From assembly GCA_030323885.1 (NCBI GenBank), contig CM059187.1:123910737-123974736 (forward strand): 64,000 bases of DNA, given 5' to 3'. The first letter of the stretch is position 1. The number at the start of each line of letters is the position of its first letter. The translations under genes were made by a program, and so were the position numbers. Shown in pieces: positions 53,908-63,945 of the stretch. Under the pieces are notes generated by a model that was not told the origin of the DNA, did no database searches, and worked only from the letters and a program-made list of their open reading frames with translations. This DNA comes from Branchipolynoe longqiensis. Taxonomy: Eukaryota > Annelida > Polychaeta > Phyllodocida > Polynoidae.

Positions 53908-56118
53908 ATGATGGCATCTGAGTCTGTAGCCCGCTCTGTGAATAAACGGCAGCGTAAGTGTAACTATGGCCACAATGAGATCCAAGTGCTCTTGGAGGAA
54001 GTGCTGCTACGGAGGTTCGTATTATTTTCCTCCTTCAATAATAAATTAACCCACAATGACAAGAACAATGCGTGGGATGCTGTGGTTGCAGCCATAAACG
54101 CGTGTGGTGTGTCCAAGCGATCCCGTTCAGAAATTAAGGAGAAGTGGAAGGGCCTGAAAAGTGAGGTGCTCGCGCGACAGAGGAGGGCAAAGCAAACGGG
54201 AGGAGGGCCGCCGGAACCTCCGCTACCATACGAGGAAACCATCCAGGAAATAATTGGATATGAGTCGAGCCTTTACGAGGGAGTCTCAAGTAAGTTCTGC
54301 AATGTGGACAAGTTATTAAAGAACAAGCTACTTACAAAGCATAGTGATTCATTTAGGTAGCTGCGCAAAACATTTCAACAAAATTTAGCGGACGTCATTA
54401 CATCCCGTTTATTTCATTAGATTTATGGGACAGTATTATCCTTTTTACGTCGAACAAAAACCTGCTGTTAGGATTGAAAGCCTTCTAGTATCGCTGGTAA
54501 TTAATCATAAATTGACTTTTTTGTATTCGGTTACTTACCCGGTTAGCTAACCATAAAACCATATATTACATTGAATTTTCTCCAACTATTTAATTGGCTT
54601 GCATCAAAATGGTTTGCATGCTGAAATGGTTTGAAGGAAATATAACAACGAGTCGTGACTGATAATGGAGTAGCTGAGTACGTTTATTATTGTATGAAAT
54701 TGCCAAATAGTTGTTATGTCACAGCTTAATTGTGTCTCTCTCTTTTTCAGCGCAATATACAGACAGCTTTGTCGGTGAGTACAGTAATATATAATAATAT
54801 GTAATAAGTAATTGGCACTGATCGGAGTCACCCCTACAGCCCCTTAAATGATTAATAAAATACTAAGTTAGTTACAAACATTTATAAGTCGCGATGCCCT
54901 CTACTGCTATGCCGCATCGGCAGTTTGCTCCTTACACTACTTTGTTTGTACGCATCAAAGTGCATTCCTACATATGTGTAAATAGATACATGGCACCCAC
55001 GTTCAACGTTTTAAACTAATAGGTGTGTCCACTTTGGCACACCTTGGTACATCAGTGAGTCTGTGAGCAAGTATGCGGCGAGTGAAAAGGCCAATAAAAT
55101 GATAGGGATCATTACGAGAAAATGTTATTATTTATAAACCCAATATCTTATTTCGTTGCAGCGCCCTATGCGGTCCCCGCTCATGTGGCTAGCACTGTCG
55201 AGATCGGCTGGTCGCAGGAAGACCCCGTTGTGTCGCTGACTACAGCCCTAACACCACCGTGCACGGTGACCCGACAAACACCATCCCCAACAGCCGAGTG
55301 CACGGGTTCCTGGAGAAACACAGGTAACTACTATATCCGTGTGTGTTTATTGACATTACAACCAAAAAGTAATGAAGAAAATGCAGCATTATAATTAAAC
55401 CCTGTGGGTTACTACAAAAACATACCAACTGTACACAGTAACTTTATACAAGTAATTGGGGGATACTTATACAAAGCAATGAGTAAATTTAACTGTGCAC
55501 TTTTAACAGGAATTTGTCAACTTGTAACGGGTTCCTGGAGAAACACAGGTAACTACTATATCCGTGTGTGTTTAATGACATTACAACCAATAAGTAATGA
55601 AAAAAATGCAGCATTCTAATTAAACCCTGTGGGTTACTACAAAAACATACCAACTGTACACAGTAACTTTATACAAGTAATTGGGGGATACTTATACAAA
55701 GCAATGAGTAAATTTAACTGTGCACTTTTAACAGGAATTTGTCAACTTGTAACGAGGATATTGTACTACCCACGGCTCTCTGTAAGTTATCAGTCATTTC
55801 GGGTCATTGTTGTTCACAGGTGCGCCGGTAGTTACTACCCAGTCGGACCTCACCAACCCTTCGCAGGCAGCAACACTATTCCACACACCCGTGACACGCC
55901 ACGAGCCGCGTTCAAGACGTCGCGGTGACAGAAGGACCACAGGGGAGAGCACCACTGACCCGGAAGAGCGAGCCGCGTACTTGGCATTCCTGTCGAGTAC
56001 GACAGAAAAAAATAAAGCCAAGATTTGCATGCTCGACGCACACACAAAGTTGATGGAGGCACAGTATCGGCGAGAAATGCTCGAAATACAGAAGGTGGAG
56101 CGGGAAATGGGTTACTAA
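53908..56118 (+). CDS. Harbinger Myb/SANT-like DNA-binding protein, four exons
   Basis: Exons are inferred at 53908-54289, 54751-54774, 55162-55323 and 55820-56118, giving 288 codons plus stop. All introns have GT/AG ends (donors gtaagt, gtgagt, gtaact; acceptors tttttcag, cgttgcag, tgttcacag) and all are in phase 1, so the frame holds throughout. Two ATGs lie in tandem (53908, 53911). Residues of about 19-100 form a Myb/SANT-like domain with W56 and W80 and the segment SRSEIKEKWKGLKSEV. The middle exon is Pro/Thr/Ser-rich. The last exon encodes a charged, probably coiled-coil C-terminus (KAKICMLDAHTKLMEAQYRR). In Harbinger elements this type of protein binds the transposase and the element ends and aids nuclear import and transposition. 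Only the exon structure and domain are seen here; the role is by family. Confidence 0.8.
55304..55753 (+). repeat. 225-bp tandem duplication spanning the exon 3 splice donor
   Basis: Copy 1 (55304-55528) and copy 2 (55529-55753) differ by only a few bases. Each begins 'gggttcctggagaaacacag' with the splice donor, and ends 'aggaatttgtcaacttgtaac'. The duplication is recent, and it lies within intron 3 apart from its first 20 bp. Confidence 0.9.
55510..55548 (+). other. Candidate 39-nt alternative mini-exon
   Basis: It is bounded by 'cacttttaacag' (acceptor) and 'gtaact' (donor copied from exon 3). It is 39 nt, so inclusion would add 13 codons in frame (GICQLVTGSWRNT in the phase-1 register). 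It has phase 1 on both sides, like its neighbours. It exists only because the 225-bp duplication put a donor downstream of an intronic AG. Use in transcripts is unknown. Confidence 0.45.
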
Positions 56119-56123
56119 ATGTC

Positions 56124-56129
56124 AATAAA
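56124..56129 (+). terminator. Polyadenylation signal of the Myb-like gene
   Basis: AATAAA lies six bases after the stop codon. The gap to the stop codon of the opposing transposase gene (56180) is only 61 bp. Confidence 0.6.
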
Positions 56130-56179
56130 TGCTATCAACACATGTACATACGTTTTGTCCAAATGTTTACCATTGTAAA

Positions 56180-57748
56180 TCAAAAATAATTGTCAACGAC
56201 TCTTTGGCGGGCAGCTTTACCCACGACTGAGCGCACATGCTCACTCTGTTGGTAGTTCCGTGGCCGAGGAGGTTCATCGTGTTCCCCATCTTCGTGGTCT
56301 GAGTCACTTTCAGAATCCGAGTCAGCGGGGGGGTCAGGGAGGCGCAGATCCCTAGCTTTGTTATGCAAGATGATGCACACTGTTATCACATTGCAGGCTT
56401 TTTCTGGCTGGAGGCGCAGCCTGCGCAAACAGTGCCAGCGTCTCTTGAGGACTCCTATCGATCTTTCAACTATGCACCTAGCGGACTTGTGGTGTATATT
56501 ATATGCTTCCTGTTGATCATTGACTGGGTTCATGAAGGGGGTAAGCAGCCAATCCCGCAACATGTAGCCACTGTCCCCTAGGAGAACGCCTGCCAAAGGT
56601 TTACCGTCAACACTCTCAAATGCGTCGAACAGGTCCGACTCACGAAGAATTCGCGCATCATGGACGCTGCCCGGCCACTTGACGATGCAGTTGATGAATT
56701 TCAGATCTGCGTCGCAGATTACCTGCAACGACAAATTACCATAAACACAGGAATTAGATGACACAAAAGTATTACGTGGCGACTAGTTTATCTTAGTGAA
56801 ATGCCTCAATATAAAACGAGTTAGACACACCCACAGATATGTGAGCATAGAGTCACCCACATTCACACACACACACACACACACTCCCACACATGATATC
56901 CTGATATACTTAGACACAGTCAGATACACACACTAACAGCCTATGTACATAACACATAGTGATTATACAATAATAATAATAAATAATAAGTGGGACAAGT
57001 TAAAGGGCGATTCCAGTTGTTTCCGGGGCGTTTTATTCTTGATGTATTTAACCTAAGCTAAGGCGCAGGGGGAATAACGAAAACACAAATCGATCTTGAC
57101 TTGTTTGGTGTATGCGTTGGAAGACTTGGTTACATCCAACAAGTCGAACAATACAGTTATGCAAGGAATTTAAATGTTCATGACAAGGGAAGAAACACAG
57201 CTTAAATGTACCTGCACGTTGATGGAATGGTAGTTCTTTCTGTTGACGAACTCGTGCTCATATTGGGAGGGGGCCTGGATCCTGATTTGTGTGCCATCGA
57301 TGCACCCAACAACATTAGGAAAGCCAGACGTGGTGAAGATCTTGATCTTATTCCTTTCAGCAGCCTCTTGATTGGGTAGTCTCACATGCTGGCGGAGTTG
57401 TCGTAGCAGCGCATTGGTCACTCTTGTAATTGTCCGTGATACAGTGGACTGGTCAACACCCACCAACTCTCCACACACATCCTGGAAACATCCACAAGCA
57501 TAAAATCTAAGCGCAACCATCACTTGCAACAGGGGTGTCAGTGCTCCTCTCCGATTAGACAGTTGTATGTCATCGCGCACGCTGTCTGTTATATCCAAAA
57601 TGTCGTTTCTGCGGAAGCGAAACTTTGTAAACAACTCTATATCGTCGAATTTTTCAAACGGGTTCGTTCTATCGCGAAATATGGGCTGTAACGGCAAACG
57701 TCGTCTCTGTAGGTAGCGGCGAAAGCGCCGATAAACAAACACGTCCAT
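56180..57748 (-). CDS. Harbinger (HARBI1-like) DDE transposase, two exons
   Basis: Exon 1 is 57748-57212 (179 codons) and exon 2 is 56722-56180 (180 codons plus stop), giving 359 residues, close to the usual HARBI1 length of about 350. The intron has donor gtacat and acceptor cgttgcag and is in phase 0. Residues of about 70-115 include a helix-turn-helix region (LVGVDQSTVSRTITRV). The catalytic triad is visible: D151 in GCIDGTQI, D229 in LLGDSGY and E265 in CIVERSIGVLKRRW, with 35 residues between the last two. The conserved WPGSVHDARIL block is also present. The C-terminus is acidic (DSDSESDSDHEDGEHDE). No stop, frameshift or missing catalytic residue is seen. It cuts and joins the element ends, by family. 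It runs convergent to the Myb-like gene. Confidence 0.88.
56765..57211 (-). other. Transposase intron
   Basis: The intron (57211 to 56723) holds a CA microsatellite (about 56861-56882) and an ACAC-rich tract. Nothing else is recognised. Confidence 0.6.
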
Positions 57749-57921
57749 GTTGGTTCACCGAGTGAAGCTGTCACGTCTCCGCTATACCTACTCTTTACCA
57801 GGGTAGGGTAACACCGAATACGCCTTCGGTGGTAGGCCTACCCCCGACTCGCGCATCACGCTTTTCGCCGCTACCCGGGGAAATCCCGCCTACCACCGTT
57901 TCGGCTCGCTACCACCGAATA

Positions 57922-57948
57922 CCGCCGACTCCTGCATATAGGCCCTGG
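57922..57948 (-). repeat. Harbinger right terminal inverted repeat
   Basis: The inverse of the left end, with three mismatches in 27 bp. The transposase start codon lies about 175 bp inside it. Confidence 0.8.
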
Positions 57949-57949
57949 A

Positions 57950-58330
57950 GTAGTGCAGGAGTAGGAGTAGGAGTAGGAGGAGAAGGAGGAGTAGGAGTAG
58001 GAGCAGGAGTAGGAGGAGGAGCAGGAGGAGGAGTAGGAGTAGGAGCAGGAGCAGGAGCATGAGTATGAGTATGAGTAGGAGTAGGAGGAGTAGGATTAGG
58101 AGGAGTAGGAGGAGTAGGAGTAGGAGTAGGTGTAGGAGGAGGAGTAGGAGTAGGAGTGTGAGTATGAGGAGGAGGAGTAGGAGTAGGGTAGGGGGGATGC
58201 GGGGGTAGAGGAGGAGGGGAGGAAGAGGAGGAAGAGCGGGAGAGTAGAAGGAGGAGGAAGAGGAAGATGATCAGGAGGGGGAGGAGAGGGAGATGGGGGA
58301 GAAGGGAGGAGGAGGAGGAGGCGAACTGTG
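57950..58330. repeat. GTAGGA hexanucleotide array, right part, then GA-rich tract
   Basis: AGGAGT and GTAGGAG hexamers run to about 58190, continuing the unit found left of the Harbinger element. GAGGAG-type purine DNA follows to 58322. Confidence 0.9.
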
Positions 58331-58780
58331 CGACTGGGCAGGCTGCGCGTGTACTAAGTACCTATACCCACCTCCGTTCGCCACTACAGCCGCGCCGAGC
58401 TAAACCCGCCAATGATTAGCACCGAGCGCCAATTGAAACCACGGCGTGCAAAATGCACTCCCGATGTCCACTGAGAGATCTGCAAGCCTGCCTCGAAAGG
58501 TCACCAGTGTCAGTGTCCAGTCAGTCCGTTGGATGGGGGTGGGGAGCGGCGGACGGAAAGCCGCGACTGAGATATGGCGACCGGGGCATTTTTAGACGAG
58601 CCCGAGATCAAGGCCCAGCTGAGTCTCAATAAATATAGCAACATCGGCAGGCAGAGTAGCCAGCATCTCCGCCTTGCCGCCAGGGGGCGCGGGTAGGGGG
58701 TAAGGCCTCCCCCCACAGCTTGTCGCTCGTCCATTACCAATATTGCATTGATCGGGGACGCTTAGCTGATTGAAAACAAT
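58331..58780. other. GC-moderate low-copy DNA, no gene seen
   Basis: Nothing recognised. 'cgccgccagggggcgc'-like text at about 58676-58690 (CCAGGGGGCGC) fits a CTCF-type core, but only as a single weak match. Confidence 0.35.
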
Positions 58781-58785
58781 CGGCT

Positions 58786-58858
58786 GGGGCGGGGCGGGGC
58801 GGGGCGGGGCGGGGCGGGGCGGGGCGGGGCGGGGCGGGGCGGGGCGAGGCGGGGCAGC
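58786..58858. repeat. GGGGC pentamer array
   Basis: About 14 GGGGC units in a row. This is a strong potential G-quadruplex former on the plus strand. The Pro/Ala/Arg minus-strand frame is an artefact. Confidence 0.9.
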
Positions 58859-58883
58859 AGGTTGGCTGTAGGATTCCAATGTG

Positions 58884-59993
58884 TTAAAGTTGCATAGTAT
58901 AATGGTTTTGAGTTTCTGCCCAATTTTAGTCTTATATTATCATTAAAGAGTAATCTAGTTTCTCTTATAGTGTAATGGGCCTGTCACATTACGGCGTATG
59001 GCGGCGGTGTATATAAAACGTACCGATAAAATTTGAGAACCGTTGCGGGATGACATATGGTGACCTTTGTGCACTGATATGAGCGTATGCGTAGTGTGTG
59101 AGTAGCGTATGAGTAGCGTTTGAGTACGTATCAGTTTTTGGCGCATACGCCGTCAGATGCCATCATACGCTACGCATATGCTATGCATATGCTATGCATA
59201 CGCCGTATATGCCCGGTCCCTCCCTCCCCCTCTCTCCCTCCCTCCCTCGTGGCGCCTTTATATACCGAGAGCATACGCCGGGCATATGCTGAATATACAC
59301 TTTGTACACACTGAGAATATGCTACGAATATGCCCAAATATGTTACATGCATGCCAGGCTTATGCTACATACGCTATAGATACGCCGAAGGAGCGGTTTT
59401 AGCGTATGCATAATGCAAGATGGCGTATGTATAGCATATGTGCAACATATGATGGCATACGCTTAGCGTATGCATAGCATATGAGGAGCATATGAGCCTT
59501 ACGTCGCCATACGCAAAGATTTTTGAGCATGCCCAAAAAATGTTAGGAGGGACGCGCGTATGATGGCGTATGAGGGATACGCCGGGTGTATACGATGTAT
59601 GCACAGCGTATGTGCAGCGTATGTGCAGCGTATGCGAAGTGTATGCGAAGCATATGCGAAGTGTATGCGAAGCATATGCGAAGCGTATGCGAAGCGTATG
59701 CGAAGCGTATGCGAAGCGTACGCGAAGCGTATGCGAAGTGTATGATAGCGTATGACGGCATATGTGATGCAAGCCGATACGCCGGCATACACTTCCGCCA
59801 TACACCGTAATGTGACAGGCCCATAAAGTAATTTATTTTGAAGGGTTAACTTTTGAGATATTTGAAATGAAAGTATATGATATTAATGTTAATGTACACA
59901 CCAAAGTGCTAGACATGTTTACGGGTTTTAGTATCAAACTGCAATAAATGTGTAATGAGTGCCCCAGTGTCTAAGTTAGATATGTAAGACTTA
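58884..59993 (-). mobile_element. M1 MITE split by two fold-back elements
   Basis: M1 text on the minus strand appears at 58884-58975 and 59824-59993 ('gggttaacttttgagatatt', 'gtctaagttagatatgtaag'). Its left terminus on the minus strand lies beyond the window, past the second insertion. Confidence 0.7.
58976..59823. mobile_element. Fold-back element with TGGGCCTGTCACATTACGGC ends
   Basis: 848 bp with inverted ends (left TGGGCCTGTCACATTACGGC; right the inverse, ACCGTAATGTGACAGGCCCA). It has a perfect TAA target duplication (58973-58975 and 59824-59826). The interior is made of GCGTATG, CATATGC and GCGTATGCGAA words in both orientations, with a regular 10-bp run at about 59600-59745. Tyr/Ala/His/Arg frames are artefacts. 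Confidence 0.85.
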
Positions 59994-60105
59994 AGCTGCG
60001 AACACACTAGACGCGTGCGTCGCGCGTGCGTCAAGTACAAGCGTGCGTCATGCGGTTCTCACGCGTAAATAGCGAACACACTGGACGCGTCTGCCACGCG
60101 TCATA

Positions 60106-62150
60106 TTTCTCTGTGTGTCTGTGTCTCTGTGTCTTTGTGTCTCTGTTGCTGTGTGTGTGTCTGTGTGTGTATCTCTGTGTATGTGTGTGTGTCTGTGTGT
60201 TTCTGTGTGTGTGTCTGTGTGTGTCTCTGTGTGTGTCTCTGTGTGTGTCTGTGTGTGTGTGTCTCTGTGTCTGTGTGTGTCTCTGTGTGTGTCTGTGTGT
60301 GTCTCTGTGTGTGTGTCTCTGTGTGTGTCTCTGTGTTGTGTCTCTGTGTGTCTCTGTGTCTTTGTGTCTCTGTTGCTGTGTGTGTGTCTGTGTGTGTATT
60401 TCTGTGTCTGTGTGTGTCTCTGTGTTTATGTGTGTGTGTCTGTGTGTGTGTGTCTGTGTCTGTGTGTGTCTGTGTGTGTCTCTGTGTCTGTGTCTGTGTG
60501 TCTCTGTGTGTGTCTCTGTGTGTGTCTCTGTGTGTCTCTGTGTGTGTGTCTCTGTGGTGTCTCTGTGTCTGTGTGTGTCTGTGTGTGTCTCTGTGTGTGT
60601 ATCTGTGTCTGTGTCTGTGTGTCTCTGTGTCTGTATGTGTGTCTGTGTGTGTCTCTGTGTGTGAGGCTCTGTGTGTGTCTCTGTGTTTGTCTCTGTATTG
60701 TGTCTCTGTGTCTCTGTGTGTGTCTGTGTCTTTGTGTCTCTGTTGCTGTGTGTGTCTGTGTGTGTATCGCTGTGTATGTGTGTGTCTCTGTGTTTCTGTG
60801 TGTCTGTCTGTGTGTGTGTCTCTGTGTCTGTGGGTGTGTCTGTGTATGTGTGTCTCTGTGTGTGTCTCTGTGTCTGTGTGTGTGTCTGTGTGTGTGTCTC
60901 TGTGTGTGTCTCTGTGTGTGTCTCTCTGTGTGTGTGTGTCTCTGTGTGTGTCTCTGTGTGTCTCTGTGTCTCTGTTGCTGTGTGTGAGTCTGTGTCTGTG
61001 TGTGTATCTCTGTGTCTGTGTCTCTGAGTTTCTGTGTGTGTGTCTGTGTGTGTGTCTCTATGTCTGTGTGTGTCTGTGTGTGTGTCTCTATGTCTGTGTG
61101 TGACTGTGTGTGTGTCTGTGTGTGTGTCTCTGTGTCTGTGTGTGTCTCTGTGTGTGTGTCTCTGTGTGTGTATGTGTGTGTATCTGTGTGTGTGTCTCTG
61201 TGTTGTGTCTCTGTGTCTCTGTGTGTGTCTGTGTGTGTGTCTGTGTGTGTATATCTGTGTCTGTGTGTGTGTGTCTCTGTGTGTGTATGTGTGTGTGTCT
61301 CTGTGTGTGTCTGTGTGTGTCTCTGTGTGTGTCTCTGTGTGTGTCTCTGTGTTGTGTCTCTGTGTGTCTGTGTGTGTCTGTGTCTTTGTGTTTCTGTTGC
61401 TGTGTGTGTCTGTGTGTGTATCTCTGTGTATGTGTGTGTCTGTGTGTTTCTGTGTGTGTGTCTGTGTGTGTGTCTCTGTGTCTGTGTGTGTGTCTGTGTG
61501 TGTGTCTGTGTGTGTGTCTCTGTGTCTGTGTGTGTCTCTGTGTGTGTCTCTATGTGTGTATGTGTGTGTCTCTCTGTGTGTGTCTCTGTGTGTGTGTCTC
61601 TGTGTTGTGTCTCTGTGTGTCTCTGTGTCTTTGTGTCTCTGTTGCTGTGTGTGTGTCTGTGTGTGTATCTCTGTGTCTGTGTGTGTGTCTCTGTGTTTCT
61701 GTGTGTGTGTCTGTGTGTGTGTGTCTGTGTGTCTGTGTCTGTGTGTGTGTCTGTGTGTGTCTGTGTGTGTATCTCTGTGTCTGTGTGTGTGTCTCTGTGT
61801 TTCTGTGTGTGTGTCTGTGTGTGGGTCTGTGTGTGTCTGTGTGTGTGTGTCTGTGTGTGTATCTGTGTGTGTCTGTGTGTCTCTGTGTGTGTCTCTGTGT
61901 GTGTCTCTGTGTGTGTCTCTGTGTTGTGTCTCTGTGTGTGTCTCTGTGTATGTCTCTGTGTGTATCTGTGTCTCTGTGTGTGTGTCTCTGTGTCTGTGTG
62001 TGTGTCTGTGTGTGTGTCTCTGTGTTGTGAGACACACCCAGAGACACAGAGACACAGACACACACAGAGACACACACAGAGACACAGACACACACATAGA
62101 GACACATGCAGAGACACAGAGTCACACACACAGACACACAGAGACACAGA
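60106..62150. repeat. GTGTGTCTCT array with an orientation switch
   Basis: About 1.9 kb of TGTGTGTCTCTGTG units, with occasional longer-period units ('gtgtctttgtgtctctgttg', recurring every 230-260 bp). At about 62030 the strand flips to ACACAGAGACAC for 120 bp. Cys/Val/Ser frames on the plus strand and Thr/His/Arg frames on the minus strand, up to 688 codons, are artefacts. Confidence 0.9.
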
Positions 62151-63870
62151 GTCCTCTTGTGTTCCCCTCTTGCGTTCCCCCCTCTTGTGTTCCCCTCTTG
62201 CATTCCCCATGTTGCGTTCCTCCCTGTTGCTTTTCCCCCTCTTGCGTTCCCCCTCTTGTGTTCCCCCATCTTCCGTTCCCCCTCTTCCATTCCCCCTCTT
62301 CCATTCCCCATTCTCCATCTTCCGTTCCCTGTCTTGCATTCCCCGTCTTCCATTCCCCATCTTCCATTCCCCATCTTCCATTCCCCATCTTCCATTCCCC
62401 ATCTTCCGTTCCCCCCTCTTGCTTTACCCCTCTTTCATTCCCCCTTCTTGCATTCCCCACCTCTTGCATTCCACCTCTTTCATTCCCCAAGAGGGGGATG
62501 GAAGAGGGGGAATGGAAGAGTGGGAATGAAAGAGGGGGCATGGGAGAGGAGGGAATGGAAGAGGGGGAATGGAAGAGGGGAATGAAAGAGGGAGAATGAA
62601 AGAGGGGGAATGAAAGAGGGGGAATGGAAGAGGGGGCATGGGAGAGGAGGAATGGAAGAGGAGGGAATGGAAGAGGGGGAATGAAAGAGGGGGAATGAAA
62701 GAGGGGGAATGAAAGAGGGGGAATGAAAGAGGAGGGAATGAAAGAGGGGGAATGGAAGAGGGGGAATGGAAGAGGAGGAATGAAAGAGGGGGAATGAAAG
62801 AGGGGGAATGAAAGAGGGGGAATGAAAGAGGGGGAATGAAAGTGGGGGAATGAAAGTGGGGGAATGAAAGAGGGGGAATGAAAGAGGGGCAATGAAAGAG
62901 GGGGAATGAAAGAGGGGGAATGGAAGAGGGGGAATGAAAGAGGGGGAATGAAAGAGGGGGAATGAAAGAGGGGGAATGGAAGAGGGGGCATGGGAGAGGA
63001 GGGAATGGAAGAGGAGGGAATGGAAGAGGGGGAATGAAAGAGGGGGAATGAAAGAGGGGGAATGAAAGAGGAGGGAATGGAAGGGGAGGGAATGAAAGAG
63101 GGGAATGAAAGAGGGGGAATGGAAGAGGGGGCATGGGAGAGGAGGGAATGGAAGAGGGGGAATGGAAGAGGGGGGAATGAAAGTGGGGGAATGAAAGAGG
63201 GGGAATGAAAGAGGGGGAATGGAAAGAGGGGGAATGAAAGAGGGGGAATGAAAGAGGGGGAATGAAAGAGGGGGAATGGAAGAGGGGGAATGAAAGAGGG
63301 GGAATGAAAGAGGGGGAATGAAAGAGGGGGAATGGAAGAGGGGGCATGGGAGAGGAGGGAATGGAAGAGGGGGAATGAAAGAGGGGGAATGAAAGAGGGG
63401 GAATGAAAGAGGGGGAATGAAAGAGGGGGAATGAAAGAGGGGGAATGAAGAGGGGGAATGAAAGAGGGGGAATGAAAGAGGGGGAATGAAAGAGGGGGAA
63501 TGAAAGAGGGGGAATGAAAGAGGGGGAATGAAAGAGGGGGAATGAAAGAGGGGGAATGAAAGAGGGGGAATGAAAGAGGGGAATGAAAGAGGGGGAATGA
63601 AAGAGGGGGAATGAAAGAGGGGGAATGAAAGAGGGGGAATGAAAGAGGGGGAATGAAAGAGGGGGAATGAAAGAGGGGAATGAAAGAGGGGGAATGAAAG
63701 AGGGGGAATGAAAGAGGGGAATGAAAGAGGGGGAATGAAAGAGGGGGAATGAAAGAGGGGGAATGAAAGAGGAGGGAATGAAGAGCGGGAATGGAAGAGG
63801 GGGAATGGAAGAGGGGGAATGGAAGAGGGGGAATGGAAGGGGAGGGAATGGAAGAGGAGGGAATGGAAGA
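62151..63870. repeat. TTCCCCCTCTTGC array, then inverted GAATGAAAGAGGGG array
   Basis: Pyrimidine units (TTCCCCCTCTTGCG, TTCCATTCCCCATC) run to about 62485. The complementary purine unit GGGGGAATGAAAGA (14-15 bp) then runs to 63870, with periodic GGGGGCATGGGAGAGGAGG variants. Frames of 490-600 codons on the minus strand are artefacts. Confidence 0.9.
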
Positions 63871-63945
63871 GGGCAAAGTCGGGCAAAGTCGGGCAAAGTC
63901 GGGCAAAGTCAGGCAAAGTCGGGCAAAGTCGGGCAAATTCGGTCA
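63871..63945. repeat. GGGCAAAGTC decamer array
   Basis: Seven to eight copies of GGGCAAAGTC at the edge of the purine array. Confidence 0.9.

Larger units (their letters stand above)
53334..57948. mobile_element. Harbinger DNA transposon, apparently autonomous and intact
   Basis: The ends match over 27 bp (53334-53360 and the inverse of 57922-57948) with three mismatches. They begin CCAGGGCCTGTATGCAGG on the left and CCAGGGCCTATATGCAGG on the right. Both genes known from the Harbinger superfamily lie inside, with open frames and consensus splice sites: a Myb/SANT-like protein (plus) and a DDE transposase (minus), in convergent orientation. Subterminal DNA carries GGTGGTAGCG/CTACCACCG words at both ends. 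A TTA/TAA-type duplication is not seen. GGA flanks both sides (53331-53333 and 57947-57949) if the right end is taken two bases shorter. It sits in a GTAGGA array, so exact borders are uncertain by a few bases. Confidence 0.85.

Noticed and set aside
59590..59745. CRISPR-like regular short repeats
   Set aside because: There are no unique spacers. It is a degenerate 10-bp word run inside a fold-back element in a eukaryotic genome.
60031..62402. Open frames of 500-688 codons rich in Thr/His/Arg or Cys/Val/Ser
   Set aside because: They arise from the 14-16 bp GTGTCTCT array, are open in several registers on both strands, and have no non-repeat sequence.
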